Positions 18,526 to 28,118 of a DNA stretch of 64,000 nucleotides are shown here, in pieces (the first letter of the stretch is position 1; each line of letters begins with the position of its first letter). This DNA is from Onishia taeanensis (GTDB lineage Bacteria; Pseudomonadota; Gammaproteobacteria; Pseudomonadales; Halomonadaceae): positions 91,739-155,738 of the forward strand of contig NZ_JABVXC010000010.1 in assembly GCF_013349955.1 (NCBI RefSeq), written 5' to 3'. Made by a program: the position numbers and the translations under genes. A model generated the notes under the pieces. That model was not told the origin of the DNA. It made no database searches and was given only the letters and a program-made list of their open reading frames with translations.

Positions 18526-20346
18526 CTATAGGCGCTCGATCTCGGCATCGTTGCGCAGCTGCTCGAGCAGCCCGCTGACCGCAGCCTGCGCGCGCAGGCG
18601 CTCGACCAGCTGAGCCACTCGAGACTCGGTCGCACCGGACGCCTCGCCCTCTTGCACGGCATCCAAGGCCACCAGCGCCACACCGTTCTGGACGGCAGTC
18701 TGGCCATACACCGGCGCTTCACCTTCCGGATTCGGCAACCGGAAGGCCAGCGCGTTCACCGCCGCGGGCACATCGCCGCCATTCTGACGTGTAGCAGACT
18801 CGACCTGCTGCCAGTCGGCGACTTGTGCCGAGCCATCACTCAGCGCAGCCACACGCTCCTTGGCAAGCGACGTCAGCGCCTGCTGCACCTTGAGCCTCTC
18901 GACCGCAGCAGACACGCGCTCGCGCACCTCATCAAGGGCCAGCGTGGTCGCCGGACGATGGTCGCGCACACGCAGCACTAAACGGCGGTCCTCATCCAGC
19001 TCAATCACCTCACTATTGAAGCCTTCCTCGAGCACGTCCTGCGTGAATGCGGCATCCATTACCCCAGGCTCGGCCAGCACACCTTCGGCGCCGTCGGCCG
19101 ACACCCAGTCGCTGGTCTGGAGCTCGACACCAACATCCGAGGCGATACTCGCCAGGTCATCGGCAGCGAAGCTTTCATCAATCAGCTGCTGGACACGCTC
19201 ATTGAAAAGGTCATCCACGTCGGCAAGCGCTGCCTGGTCGCGCAACTCACCACGCAGATCCTCGAAGGACGGAATCTCGATCTCAGTGACCTTGAGCAGG
19301 TGCAGTCCGTTGTCGGTTTCGACGATATCCGACACCTGCCCCTGGTCCAGAGAATACACGGCATTCTCGAAGGCTTCGCCGAAGAAGCCGCGGCTAATCA
19401 CGCCCAGATCGCCGCCGCTATCACTAGTCGACGTATCATCCGACACCTCTTGGGCAAGCGAGGCGAAGGATTCACCGGCGGCCAGACGTTCCTCGACCTT
19501 CTCGAGACGTGCAACCGCCTCTTCTCGACTGCGCTGATCGCCAAAGGTCAGCATGATATGCGAGACACGACGCTCGGCTTCACTGGCTCGCTCAGCATAG
19601 AGCGAGCGCAACTGCGCCTCGTCCACCTCGACCTGATCGGCCAACTCACTACGATCGAGCACCAGGTAGGCCAGCTTCACCTGCTCCGGACGCTGGTAAT
19701 CATCACGGTGATCCTGGTAATAGGCCTCCAGGTCCGCCTCGCTGACTTGCGGCGCCTCAGCTAGGTCCGAGGCATCGAGCTGCTGGTAGCGATAGCGCCG
19801 CGTCTGGTTTTGCAGAGCCGCCAGTTGCTGCTGCTCGTCATCGAGCATGAACTCGCTAGCGGAAAGCCCCTGCTGCAGCTGCTGGCGCTGCATGTCATCA
19901 CGCAGCTGCGCCCGAAACGCCAGCGGTGTATAGCCGGCGCTGGCCAGACGGTTCTTGAACAACTCCCGGGAGAAGTTGCCCTCCTGGTCCTGGAACTCAG
20001 GCAACGTCACGATCAGGTTATCGAGCTGACTCTCGGAGAGATGCAGGCCGCCCTTCTCTGCGTATTGATCCAGCAATGAGGTACGGATCAGTTGATCGAG
20101 CACCTGCCCACGCAGCTGACGCTCCTGCTCTGGCGGCACCTGACCGCTGCGGATCGCGCGCTGCACCTCCATTTCGACCTGCTGGCGGGTGATCGACTGC
20201 CCATTGACGGTGGCGACATCATCCCCCCCGGATGACAGCAGGCCGACCAGAGAGTCGACCCCGAAAAGGGCCATGGTCGCGATCACCGCACCGATGATGA
20301 TCTTGGCGCCCCAGCTGGTGGAGCGGTCCCGAATACGTTGCAGCAT
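18526..20346 (-). CDS. ppiD: Periplasmic folding chaperone PpiD (SurA/PpiD family)
   Basis: Membrane-anchored periplasmic chaperone associated with the SecYEG exit. The 606-residue protein has one N-terminal transmembrane helix (IIIGAVIATMALFGVDSLVGL, about residues 16-36), a SurA_N-type chaperone domain (VNGQSITRQQVEMEVQRA) and a parvulin domain at about 255-360 (RVSHIMLTFGD, GGDLGVISRGFFGEAFENAV, ETDNGLHLLKV). The gene follows hupB in the tig-clpP-clpX-lon-hupB-ppiD order conserved across gammaproteobacteria, but the 288-base gap with a terminator suggests separate transcription. Confidence 0.95.
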   Translation of the reverse strand: MLQRIRDRSTSWGAKIIIGAVIATMALFGVDSLVGLLSSGGDDVATVNGQSITRQQVEMEVQRAIRSGQVPPEQERQLRGQVLDQLIRTSLLDQYAEKGGLHLSESQLDNLIVTLPEFQDQEGNFSRELFKNRLASAGYTPLAFRAQLRDDMQRQQLQQGLSASEFMLDDEQQQLAALQNQTRRYRYQQLDASDLAEAPQVSEADLEAYYQDHRDDYQRPEQVKLAYLVLDRSELADQVEVDEAQLRSLYAERASEAERRVSHIMLTFGDQRSREEAVARLEKVEERLAAGESFASLAQEVSDDTSTSDSGGDLGVISRGFFGEAFENAVYSLDQGQVSDIVETDNGLHLLKVTEIEIPSFEDLRGELRDQAALADVDDLFNERVQQLIDESFAADDLASIASDVGVELQTSDWVSADGAEGVLAEPGVMDAAFTQDVLEEGFNSEVIELDEDRRLVLRVRDHRPATTLALDEVRERVSAAVERLKVQQALTSLAKERVAALSDGSAQVADWQQVESATRQNGGDVPAAVNALAFRLPNPEGEAPVYGQTAVQNGVALVALDAVQEGEASGATESRVAQLVERLRAQAAVSGLLEQLRNDAEIERL

Positions 20347-20453
20347 TACTGGCCTCGGCTGGAGATTGGCAGAAAAAACGTTTCATTATAGGCGCCTGGT
20401 ACGGGCCTGGGGCAACCGTGACTCAGAGACTTTGCATCAAGCGCTATCGACAC

Positions 20454-20488
20454 AGTGCCATGACTCAAGTGCCATGACTCAATGCCAT
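20454..20488. repeat. 14-bp tandem repeat, two and a half copies
   Basis: The unit AGTGCCATGACTCA occurs at 20454-20467 and again, as AGTGCCATGACTCA, at 20468-20481, with a partial third copy to 20488. It lies in the ppiD-hupB gap. Confidence 0.8.
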
Positions 20489-20563
20489 AAGTGCTGCCTC
20501 GAGCGTCATGTGTCAGGGGCGGCGCCTCAGCGCTGCGTCCAGGACACCACGGGAATCGCGCCC

Positions 20564-20594
20564 AATAAAAAGGCGCACCGCTGAGCGATGCGCC
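20564..20594 (-). terminator. Rho-independent terminator of hupB
   Basis: On the minus strand GGCGCA pairs with TGCGCC over a GC-containing loop and is followed by TTTTTATT. It lies about 40 bases beyond the hupB stop. Confidence 0.88.
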
Positions 20595-20634
20595 ATACAG
20601 AGGACCGTCAGTCCGCCAGGCAAAGCCCAGCGTC

Positions 20635-20907
20635 TCAGTTGACGGAATCCTTGAGCGCCTTGCCTGCCTTGAAGCTAGGCACCTTGGCGGCACTGATTTC
20701 GATCGGCTGACCGGTCTGCGGGTTACGGCCGGTGCGCGCAGCACGTTCCTTGATGGAGAAAGTGCCAAACCCTACCAGAGAGACGGAATCACCCTGCTTC
20801 AGGCTTTCAGTGACGCTATCGACCATGGCGTCGAGCGCACGGCTTGCAGCCGCCTTGGGAATATCGGCAGACGCGGCAATGGCTTCGATCAGCTCGGATT
20901 TGTTCAC
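20635..20907 (-). CDS. hupB: DNA-binding protein HU-beta
   Basis: A 90-residue histone-like nucleoid protein that bends DNA as a homo- or heterodimer. It begins [21 protein letters not shown] and carries the signature [20 protein letters not shown], including the proline-tipped arm ([10 protein letters not shown]) that intercalates in the minor groove, and ends in [16 protein letters not shown]. Its position directly downstream of lon is conserved. It has its own strong promoter (20989-21017) and terminator, so it is probably a separate highly expressed unit. Confidence 0.97.
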   Translation of the reverse strand: MNKSELIEAIAASADIPKAAASRALDAMVDSVTESLKQGDSVSLVGFGTFSIKERAARTGRNPQTGQPIEISAAKVPSFKAGKALKDSVN

Positions 20908-20988
20908 ACTTCACCCCTTGACTGTTTCAGAAATTACTGGAAATCGGCGCTATCTTGAGGCGACTTAAACGATCACAGCAAAGCGTAA

Positions 20989-21017
20989 TTTATAGCAATG
21001 CCGCAAAAGATCGTCAA
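20989..21017 (-). promoter_or_regulatory. Sigma-70 promoter of hupB
   Basis: On the minus strand, -35 TTGACG (21017-21012), a 17-base spacer and -10 TATAAA (20994-20989) give a near-consensus promoter about 80 bases before the hupB ATG. Confidence 0.75.
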
Positions 21018-21040
21018 GCAACTATTGGTCCCAAGCCCCA

Positions 21041-21068
21041 CCATGCCAAGGTTTCGTCCTTGGCATGG
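21041..21068. other. Strong stem-loop between lon and hupB
   Basis: CCATGCCAAGG (21041-21051) pairs perfectly with CCTTGGCATGG (21058-21068) around TTTCGT. It lies just beyond the lon stop. No T-run follows on either strand, so it may be a transcript-end stabiliser or an imperfect terminator. Confidence 0.6.
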
Positions 21069-21083
21069 GGATAAAAATCGCCA

Positions 21084-23492
21084 CTAGTGAGTGCTGATCA
21101 CCGTCTGAGAAGAAGCAGAATCATCCGGACGATTTTCATCAGATTCGAGGGTAGACTTTTCGGCGAGAGCAACCTCTAGCACCTCATCGATCCAACGCAC
21201 AGGACGAATATCCAATGCTTCCTTGATATTGTCCGGCACTTCTTTGAGGTCTCGACGATTTTCCTCGGGAATTAGCACGGTCTTTATACCACCGCGCCTA
21301 GCGGCCAGCAATTTCTCCTTGAGGCCGCCGATCGGCATTACCTCGCCGCGCAGATTGACCTCGCCGGTCATTGCCACGTCGCAACGGACCGCGCGTCCGG
21401 TGAAGGCAGAAACCATGGCAGTGACCATGGCGATGCCGGCACTGGGACCATCCTTCGGCGTAGCCCCCTCGGGCACGTGGATATGCAGGTCTTCCTTCTC
21501 GAAGCGCTCGGAATCGATGCCCAGCGCCTTGGCCCGAGCACGCACCACGGTCTGCGCGGCACTCACCGACTCCTTCATCACATCACCGAGAGAGCCGGTC
21601 TTGTTGATCCGGCCCTTGCCCGGAGTCAGCACGGACTCGATGGTCAGCAGCTCACCACCCACCGATGTCCAGGCAAGCCCAGTGACGCGCCCGACCTGAT
21701 CTTCCTGGTCGGCGAGCCCATAGCTGAAGCGACGCACACCGGCGTGGCGCTCGATGCCTTCAGCACCAAGCTGCTGGGGTGCCTGAGCGCCTTCTTTGCC
21801 CTGCGCCTCGATACGTTCACGCAACACCTTGCGACAGACCTTGGCGACCTGACGCTCCAGCTCGCGCACGCCCGCCTCTCGGGTGTAGTAGCGAATCAAC
21901 TCCAGCACCGCATCATCCCCGAAGGAAAGCTCGTCGTCCTTGAGGCCATTTGCCTTGAGCTGCTTGGGGATCAAATAACGCTTGGCGATCGCCAACTTCT
22001 CGTCTTCGGTGTAGCCCGGCAGACGAATGATCTCCATACGATCCATCAACGGGCCCGGAATATTCATCGAGTTGGCCGTGCAGATGAACATGGTTTCGGA
22101 CAGATCGTAATCAAGCTCGAGGTAGTGATCGCTGAACTTGTCGTTCTGCTCCGGATCCAGCACCTCGAGCAATGCAGACGACGGGTCACCACGATGGTCC
22201 ATGCCGATCTTGTCGACTTCATCGAGCAGGAATAGCGGGTTCTTGACCCCAGCCTTGCTCATCCGCTGTACCACCTTACCCGGCAGCGAGCCGATATAGG
22301 TACGGCGGTGGCCGCGGATTTCGGATTCGTCACGCACACCACCCAACGCCAGTCGCACGTACTTCCGGTTGGTCGCTCGAGCAATCGACTGCCCCAGAGA
22401 GGTCTTGCCTACGCCGGGCGGCCCCACCAAGCATAGCACCGGGCCCTTGAGCTTCTTGACACGTTTCTGCACGGCCAGGTACTCGAGAATACGTTCCTTG
22501 ACCTCCTCGAGCCCGTAGTGGTCTTCGTCGAGGACCTTCTGGGCCCGCAGCAGGTCATGCTTGACCCGGGTGCGCTTCTTCCAGGGTACCGCGATCAGCC
22601 AGTCGAGATAGGAACGCACCACCGTCGCCTCGGCAGAGGTCGGCCCCATCATCTTAAGCTTGCCAAGCTCCTGGGTGGCTTTCTCGCGCGCCTCGTCGGG
22701 CATGCCGGATTCTTCGATCGCCTGCTCGTACTTCTCGGCCTCATTGGGCACGTTGTCGAGCTCGCCCATCTCTTTCTGGATGGCCTTCATCTGCTCGTTG
22801 AGATAGTACTCGCGCTGCGACTTCTCCATCTGGTCCTTGACCCGCGACCGGATGCGCTTCTCGACCTGCAGCAGATCGATTTCAGACTCGATCAGCGCCA
22901 TCAGATGCTCGATACGATCGCGCACCCGGTCCATTTCCAGGAGCTGCTGCTTGTCGCCAATCTTCAGCGACAGATGGGCACAGATGGTATCGACCAACCG
23001 ACTGGGGTCTTCGATCCCGGACAGAGAGTTGAGCACCTCATTGGGGACCTTCTTGGACAGTTTGACGTACTGCTCGAACTGATTGAGCAGCACGCGCACC
23101 AGCGACTCCTGCTCTCGCTCGGTGAGCGGCTCGCTTTCGCGCAGGGTCACCTCGGCGCGGCTATAACCCTCGTCGACCACGGTGATATCACCGACATCGG
23201 CGCGAGCGGCGCCTTCGATCAACACCTTCACGGTGCCATCGGGCAACTTCAGCAGCTGCATGATCTCGGCGACGGTACCCACCGCGAACAGATCGCTGGT
23301 ATCGGGCTCGTCCTGACCGGCTTCACGTTGGGCGACGAGCAGGATGCGCTTGTCGGCGGCCATGGCCGCCTCAAGCGCCTGAATGGACTTCTCTCGCCCC
23401 ACGAACAGCGGAATCACCATCTGCGGGTAAACCACCACATCGCGAAGCGGCAATAGGGGCAGACTCTGGGTCTGTTCGGCGTTCTGCTGCAT
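21084..23492 (-). CDS. lon: ATP-dependent protease Lon
   Basis: An 802-residue cytoplasmic hexameric AAA+ protease that degrades damaged and regulatory proteins. The N-terminal substrate domain (LPLLPLRDVVVYPQMVIPLFVGR) precedes a long coiled coil, the AAA module (Walker A GPPGVGKTSLG, Walker B PLFLLDEVDKIG) and the serine-lysine protease domain (PKDGPSAGIAM with the serine; GGLKEKLLAARRGG with the lysine). It lies between clpX and hupB as in other gammaproteobacteria. A sigma-32-like promoter is visible at 23529-23557. Confidence 0.97.
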   Translation of the reverse strand: MQQNAEQTQSLPLLPLRDVVVYPQMVIPLFVGREKSIQALEAAMAADKRILLVAQREAGQDEPDTSDLFAVGTVAEIMQLLKLPDGTVKVLIEGAARADVGDITVVDEGYSRAEVTLRESEPLTEREQESLVRVLLNQFEQYVKLSKKVPNEVLNSLSGIEDPSRLVDTICAHLSLKIGDKQQLLEMDRVRDRIEHLMALIESEIDLLQVEKRIRSRVKDQMEKSQREYYLNEQMKAIQKEMGELDNVPNEAEKYEQAIEESGMPDEAREKATQELGKLKMMGPTSAEATVVRSYLDWLIAVPWKKRTRVKHDLLRAQKVLDEDHYGLEEVKERILEYLAVQKRVKKLKGPVLCLVGPPGVGKTSLGQSIARATNRKYVRLALGGVRDESEIRGHRRTYIGSLPGKVVQRMSKAGVKNPLFLLDEVDKIGMDHRGDPSSALLEVLDPEQNDKFSDHYLELDYDLSETMFICTANSMNIPGPLMDRMEIIRLPGYTEDEKLAIAKRYLIPKQLKANGLKDDELSFGDDAVLELIRYYTREAGVRELERQVAKVCRKVLRERIEAQGKEGAQAPQQLGAEGIERHAGVRRFSYGLADQEDQVGRVTGLAWTSVGGELLTIESVLTPGKGRINKTGSLGDVMKESVSAAQTVVRARAKALGIDSERFEKEDLHIHVPEGATPKDGPSAGIAMVTAMVSAFTGRAVRCDVAMTGEVNLRGEVMPIGGLKEKLLAARRGGIKTVLIPEENRRDLKEVPDNIKEALDIRPVRWIDEVLEVALAEKSTLESDENRPDDSASSQTVISTH

Positions 23493-23528
23493 CGCAGACG
23501 TTCCTCAATGCTCGAATGATTGAACAGG

Positions 23529-23557
23529 TGATGGGGGCAACGGGCGCTCTTTACAAG
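23529..23557 (-). promoter_or_regulatory. Probable sigma-32 heat-shock promoter of lon
   Basis: On the minus strand, CTTGTAA (23557-23551), 14 bases, then CCCCATCA (23536-23529) fits the RpoH consensus CTTGAAA-N13/14-CCCCATNT. It ends 37 bases before the lon ATG. Confidence 0.65.
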
Positions 23558-23589
23558 CGCGGCGGCGGGCCACCAGGACAAAAGAGCGC

Positions 23590-23618
23590 GAAAAAAAGGG
23601 GCCGCAGATGCGGCCCCT
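23590..23618 (-). terminator. Rho-independent terminator of clpX
   Basis: On the minus strand GGGGCCGCA pairs with TGCGGCCCC and is followed by seven T residues, about 20 bases beyond the clpX stop. It separates clpX from lon. Confidence 0.95.
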
Positions 23619-23637
23619 GCTCCGGAGGGGAACGGCC

Positions 23638-24918
23638 TTAGCCGTCTTTGCCCGCCACCTTGCTGTCTTCCTGCTGGGAGTAGATCAGCAGCGGCTCGCT
23701 CTCACCGCGAATCACGGAGTCGTCGATCACCACCTTGGTGACACCCTCAAGCGACGGAATCTCGTACATGGTATCGAGCAGCACCGCCTCGAGGATCGAG
23801 CGCAGTCCGCGTGCACCGGTCTTGCGAGCCATGGCTTTTTCGGCAACGGCACGCAGCGCCTCTTCACGGAAGTCGAGCTCCACACCTTCCATCTCGAACA
23901 GCTTGACGTACTGCTTGACAAGCGAGTTCTTGGGCTCGGTGAGGATCTGGATCAAGGCATCTTCCGAGAGCTCGGTGAGTGTCGCGATGACCGGCAGGCG
24001 ACCCACGAACTCGGGAATCAGGCCAAACTTGACCAGATCATCGGGCTCGACGTCGAGCAATACATCACCCACACCCTTGCTCTCGTCCTTGCTCTTGACC
24101 TCGGCATTGAAGCCAATACCACCCTTCTCGGCGCGCTCTCGGATAACCTTGTCCAGACCGGCGAAAGCACCGCCGACGATGAACAGGATGTTACCCGTAT
24201 CGACCTGCAAGAATTCCTGCTGCGGGTGCTTGCGCCCTCCCTGGGGCGGCACCGAGGCCGTGGTGCCTTCGATCAGCTTGAGCAGCGCCTGCTGAACGCC
24301 CTCGCCCGAGACATCCCGAGTGATCGAGGGGTTATCCGACTTGCGGGAGATCTTGTCGATCTCGTCGATGTAGACAATGCCTTTCTGCGCCTTGTCGACA
24401 TCGTAGTCACACTTCTGCAGCAGCTTCTGGATGATGTTCTCGACATCTTCACCGACATAGCCCGCCTCGGTGAGGGTCGTGGCATCGGCGATGGTGAAGG
24501 GAACATTGAGCAAGCGCGCCAGCGTCTCGGCAAGCAATGTCTTGCCGCTGCCGGTCGGACCGATCAGGAGGATATTGGACTTGCCAAGCTCCACTTCCTC
24601 GCTCTTCACTTCGGCACGCAGACGCTTGTAATGATTGTAAACCGCCACAGACAGCACCATCTTGGCGCGGTCTTGACCGATCACGTAATCATCGAGGGTG
24701 TGCCGAATCTCACGCGGTGCCGGCAGGCGATCTTCATCGCTTTCGGCATCGGCCTCGAGGACCTCCTCGCGGATGATGTCGTTACACAGGTCGACGCACT
24801 CATCGCAGATATAGACGGACGGGCCAGCGATCAGCTTGCGAACTTCGTTCTGGTTCTTGCCACAAAACGAGCAGTACAGCAGCTTGCCGCTCTCGTCCTT
24901 ACCTTTGCCGTCGGCCAT
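23638..24918 (-). CDS. clpX: ATP-dependent unfoldase ClpX
   Basis: A 426-residue AAA+ unfoldase that recognises ssrA-tagged and other substrates and feeds them to ClpP. It carries the N-terminal C4 zinc domain ([11 protein letters not shown] and [10 protein letters not shown]), Walker [16 protein letters not shown], Walker [12 protein letters not shown], pore loop GYVGEDVEN, and the IGF-equivalent ClpP-docking loop ([10 protein letters not shown]). It follows clpP closely and ends at a strong terminator, so tig-clpP-clpX probably form the transcription unit. Confidence 0.97.
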   Translation of the reverse strand: MADGKGKDESGKLLYCSFCGKNQNEVRKLIAGPSVYICDECVDLCNDIIREEVLEADAESDEDRLPAPREIRHTLDDYVIGQDRAKMVLSVAVYNHYKRLRAEVKSEEVELGKSNILLIGPTGSGKTLLAETLARLLNVPFTIADATTLTEAGYVGEDVENIIQKLLQKCDYDVDKAQKGIVYIDEIDKISRKSDNPSITRDVSGEGVQQALLKLIEGTTASVPPQGGRKHPQQEFLQVDTGNILFIVGGAFAGLDKVIRERAEKGGIGFNAEVKSKDESKGVGDVLLDVEPDDLVKFGLIPEFVGRLPVIATLTELSEDALIQILTEPKNSLVKQYVKLFEMEGVELDFREEALRAVAEKAMARKTGARGLRSILEAVLLDTMYEIPSLEGVTKVVIDDSVIRGESEPLLIYSQQEDSKVAGKDG

Positions 24919-24995
24919 TTGCGTACCTCTCTACGGACGGCGGCCTTAAGGGCCGCCGGAGTTGCATATCGTGGCTGGAGATGACGTCCACGCTA

Positions 24996-25616
24996 TCAGG
25001 ATGCCGGGCGTTTCTCCAGCATGGCATCGATCAGACCGTATTCTGTCGCCTGGGCACCATTCATGAAGTTATCACGGTCGGTGTCCTTGGCAATGGTCTC
25101 GATATCCTGGCCGGTATGGTCGGCAAGGATCTGGTTAAGACGCTGACGGATACTGAGAATTTCCTTGGTGTGGATCTCGATATCCGTGGCCTGACCCTGG
25201 TAACCGCCCAGCGGCTGGTGGATCATCATGCGTGAATTCGGCAGGCAATAACGCTTGCCCGCGGCGCCGCCGGTCAGCAGCAGCGCCCCCATGCTCGCCG
25301 CTTGACCGATGCAGACGGTGGAAACGTCCGGCTTGATGAACTGCATGGTGTCATAAATCGACATGCCCGCCGTGACAGAACCACCCGGCGAGTTGATGTA
25401 CAGATGAATGTCCTTGTCCGGATTCTCGGACTCCAGGAACAAAAGCTGCGCCACCACCAGGTTGGCCGTGTAGTCTTCCACCGGCCCCACTAGGAAGATC
25501 ACACGCTCCTTGAGCAGGCGCGAGTAGATGTCGTAGGAGCGCTCACCGCGTGCGCTCTGCTCGACCACCATCGGCACCAGGCCGCCAGCGTTTTGAATAT
25601 CGAACTCGTTGCCCAT
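24996..25616 (-). CDS. clpP: ATP-dependent Clp protease proteolytic subunit ClpP
   Basis: A 206-residue serine peptidase forming the tetradecameric barrel that partners with ClpX or ClpA. The catalytic serine is at 108 ([16 protein letters not shown]), the histidine at 133 ([15 protein letters not shown]) and the aspartate in the KDTDRDNFM segment. The N-terminus ([23 protein letters not shown]) includes the short propeptide region. A 9-bp stem-loop (25690-25719) lies in the gap after tig. Confidence 0.97.
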   Translation of the reverse strand: MGNEFDIQNAGGLVPMVVEQSARGERSYDIYSRLLKERVIFLVGPVEDYTANLVVAQLLFLESENPDKDIHLYINSPGGSVTAGMSIYDTMQFIKPDVSTVCIGQAASMGALLLTGGAAGKRYCLPNSRMMIHQPLGGYQGQATDIEIHTKEILSIRQRLNQILADHTGQDIETIAKDTDRDNFMNGAQATEYGLIDAMLEKRPAS

Positions 25617-25735
25617 TGTGTGACGTCCTTCATCCGATGACTGGATTACGACCCCGCCTATGCGGCGTCATGGAGACAGTAAAGCATGCTTGGCAGCCCG
25701 ACCGAAGCCAGGCTGCCAACGAATGCCGTCGTCGA

Positions 25736-27082
25736 TCACGCCTTGGCGTCGTTGTCTTCTTCCTCGGCCGCTTCAGCTTGCTGCTGGGCCGCCTGCAGAG
25801 CCTGCTCGTAGGACATCTCGACATCCTTCACAGTGGCCTGCTCAAGCAGAACCGCCACGGCCTTCTCTTCCAGAATCGACGACTTCAGCTGATTCTTGAG
25901 CTGGTCGTTGCTCATGTAGTAATCGATGACCTGCTGCGGATCCTGGTACTGCTGAGACAGCTCCTCGACCTTGGCCTTGATCTCGTCGTCAGACGCATCG
26001 GCTTCGTGGACCTTGATGACTTCTGCCAGCAGCAGGCCGACCTGAACACGGCTCTTGGCCTGCTCGGCGAACAGCTCGTTGGGAAGCTGGGAGACATCGA
26101 AATCTTCACCCAGACCGAACTGCTGAGCGGCCTGACGCTTGAGAGCGTCGGTTTCCTGCTGAACCAGGGCCTGCGGCGCCGGAATGTCGTTGGCCTTCTT
26201 CAACGCATCCAGAACCTGCTGCTTGACGCGGTTGTCGACGGCCTGAGCGGCTTCGCGAGTCATGTTCTTCTTGATCTCGGCGCGGAAGGTATCGACATCG
26301 CCGCCTTCAACACCGAACTGCTGGATGAAGGCTTCGTCAATCGCCGGCAGCTCTTGGCCACTGACTTTATGGACCTTGACCTTGAAGGTCGCTTCCTGAC
26401 CGGCCAGGTTCTCGGCCTGATAATCTTCCGGGAAGGTCACCTTGATCTCGGTCTCGTCACCGGCCTTGGCACCAATCAGCTGCTCTTCGAAGCCAGGAAT
26501 GAAGCTGCCGGAACCGATCACCAAGTCATGGTTCTCGGCACTGCCGCCTTCGAACGGCTCGTCGCCCAGGAAGCCCTGGAAGTCGAGAGTGACCTGATCG
26601 CCGTCTTCGGCGGCACGATCGACCTCGGCCCAGGAGGCATTCTGCTTGCGCAGCGTCTCGATCATCTGCTCGACGTCGGCATCTGTCACCTCGACCACCG
26701 GACGCTCGACTTCGGCGCCTTCGATGCTCGCCAGCTCGACTTCCGGATAAATCTCCAGCGTGGCGACGAACTCGAGATCCTGACCGCTTTCATTGACGGT
26801 CGGCTCGATCTGCGGGTAACCCGCCGGGTTGAGGTTTTCCTGAGTAATCGCCTGAACGTAACGCTCACGCATCACCTCGCCCACCACTTCATTGCGCGCA
26901 TCTTGCCCATAGCGCTGGCGGACCACGGCCATCGGCACCTTGCCGGGGCGGAAGCCATTCAGGCGAGCGTTCTTGGCGGTGTCCTTGAGGCGAGCCTCGA
27001 CGGCCTGGTCGATCTCAGCCGCTGGCACTTGAACCTTGACGCGACGTTCGATCTGGGAGGTCGTTTCGACGGAAACTTGCAT
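25736..27082 (-). CDS. tig: Trigger factor (ribosome-associated chaperone)
   Basis: A 448-residue chaperone that binds the ribosome exit tunnel. The ribosome-docking signature GFRPGKVP lies in the N-terminal domain, followed by the FKBP-type peptidyl-prolyl isomerase domain (about 150-245, GDQVTLDFQGFLGDEPFEGG) and a helical C-terminal domain. The start at 27082 (MQVSVETTSQIERRVKVQVP) gives the normal family N-terminus; the 16-codon upstream extension is discarded. The gene leads into clpP and clpX. A sigma-32-like promoter lies at 27183-27210. Confidence 0.96.
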   Translation of the reverse strand: MQVSVETTSQIERRVKVQVPAAEIDQAVEARLKDTAKNARLNGFRPGKVPMAVVRQRYGQDARNEVVGEVMRERYVQAITQENLNPAGYPQIEPTVNESGQDLEFVATLEIYPEVELASIEGAEVERPVVEVTDADVEQMIETLRKQNASWAEVDRAAEDGDQVTLDFQGFLGDEPFEGGSAENHDLVIGSGSFIPGFEEQLIGAKAGDETEIKVTFPEDYQAENLAGQEATFKVKVHKVSGQELPAIDEAFIQQFGVEGGDVDTFRAEIKKNMTREAAQAVDNRVKQQVLDALKKANDIPAPQALVQQETDALKRQAAQQFGLGEDFDVSQLPNELFAEQAKSRVQVGLLLAEVIKVHEADASDDEIKAKVEELSQQYQDPQQVIDYYMSNDQLKNQLKSSILEEKAVAVLLEQATVKDVEMSYEQALQAAQQQAEAAEEEDNDAKA

Positions 27083-27182
27083 GAATAGTCCTCTACCACT
27101 GGGGCGTTCGAAAAAGCGTTGAATGGTCAAAGGGGATCAATTCTAAGAACCCCGATGCACGCTGGCAAGCGCGATGCCATGA

Positions 27183-27210
27183 CTATGGGGGCGCTGTTGC
27201 CTGTTACAAG
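27183..27210 (-). promoter_or_regulatory. Probable sigma-32 heat-shock promoter of tig-clpP-clpX
   Basis: On the minus strand, CTTGTAA (27210-27204), 13 bases, then CCCCATAG (27190-27183) fits the RpoH consensus and has the same -35 as the lon site. The rest of the 350-base gap between tig and the tRNA genes holds no gene that I can see. Confidence 0.6.
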
Positions 27211-27436
27211 GGGGATTGCGGCAAAAACCTTGGACTCAGGGCATTGAAAACAACACCCCTGACACCTTGCGGATATGGCGCCCAAGACGCGACGCCCCGG
27301 GCACGACACCTTTGGCGCGCAACCAGACACATGAAAATCAGATATACGAAAAAGACTCGTGACCGCTGGTCGCGAACCTGGATATAGGAAGACCCTGCAT
27401 ATGCAGAGATTAAGGCACTTCAGAAGGGATGGGTAA

Positions 27437-27512
27437 TGGGGTGGATGATGGGGATCGAACCCACGACAGCCGGAACCACAATCCGGGGCTCTACCACTGA
27501 GCTACATCCACC
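27437..27512 (-). tRNA. tRNA-His (GTG), copy 1
   Basis: Read on the minus strand, a complete cloverleaf with acceptor GTGGATG/CATCCAC, anticodon GTG in loop TTGTGGT, T-loop GTTCGATCC and encoded CCA. The extra 5' G (-1) opposite C73, diagnostic for tRNA-His, is present at 27512. Confidence 0.95.
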
Positions 27513-27543
27513 ATTACCAAAAACACACTGCAACTGATCGATA

Positions 27544-27619
27544 TGGGGTGGATGATGGGGATCGAACCCACGACAGCCGGAACCACAATCCGGGGCTCTA
27601 CCACTGAGCTACATCCACC
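27544..27619 (-). tRNA. tRNA-His (GTG), copy 2
   Basis: Sequence identical to copy 1 over the full 76 bases, separated from it by 31 bases. It has the same anticodon GTG, G-1 and encoded CCA. Confidence 0.95.
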
Positions 27620-27673
27620 ATATCGACTTGCTTTACAGACACTCGCCTTGCTGCCGACCACCCGACTTTCCAG

Positions 27674-27750
27674 TGGCGCGCCCAGCAGGACTCGAACCTG
27701 CAACCTACGGCTTAGAAGGCCGTTGCTCTATCCGATTGAGCTATGAGCGC
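27674..27750 (-). tRNA. tRNA-Arg (TCT)
   Basis: Minus-strand cloverleaf of 77 bases including CCA. The acceptor GCGCTCA pairs with TGGGCGC with one G-T wobble; anticodon loop CTTCTAA gives TCT, reading AGA. Confidence 0.95.
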
Positions 27751-27821
27751 ATTCTAAAGCCTCTAGACTCTTGCCTGCAACCCTTGCCAAGACCTTTATA
27801 TAAAAAAATCAAAAGGTTACG

Positions 27822-27898
27822 TGGTCGGGATGGAGGGATTCGAACCCCCGACATCCTGCTCCCAAAGCAGGCGCGCTACCAGGCTGCGCTACATCCCG
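27822..27898 (-). tRNA. tRNA-Pro (TGG)
   Basis: Minus-strand cloverleaf of 77 bases including CCA. The acceptor CGGGATG pairs with CATCCCG; anticodon loop TTTGGGA gives TGG. It is the first gene of the Pro-Arg-His-His tRNA transcript. Confidence 0.95.
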
Positions 27899-27953
27899 TC
27901 GGCATCGAGCTGCACAACATTGACGCGAAAACTGCCGCCTCAATGCGGAGCGT

Positions 27954-27981
27954 ATTTTACGCATCCTTGCCCGTTGGTCAA
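27954..27981 (-). promoter_or_regulatory. Sigma-70 promoter of the tRNA cluster
   Basis: On the minus strand, -35 TTGACC (27981-27976), a 16-base spacer and -10 TAAAAT (27959-27954). The next bases are GC-rich (CGCTCCGC), the discriminator type seen at stringently controlled stable-RNA promoters. Confidence 0.7.
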
Positions 27982-28118
27982 GCCCTTAGCGCACACTCTC
28001 GCACGAGCATGCTTTGACTCGAGGCCAGCTCATGCGAAAATCTACGCTCTCAATCTTTCGTCGCCCGCTGCGGGCCTCCCCCTCCGGCCCGCCGACTTAA
28101 CTTATTTAGGAAACGCCG

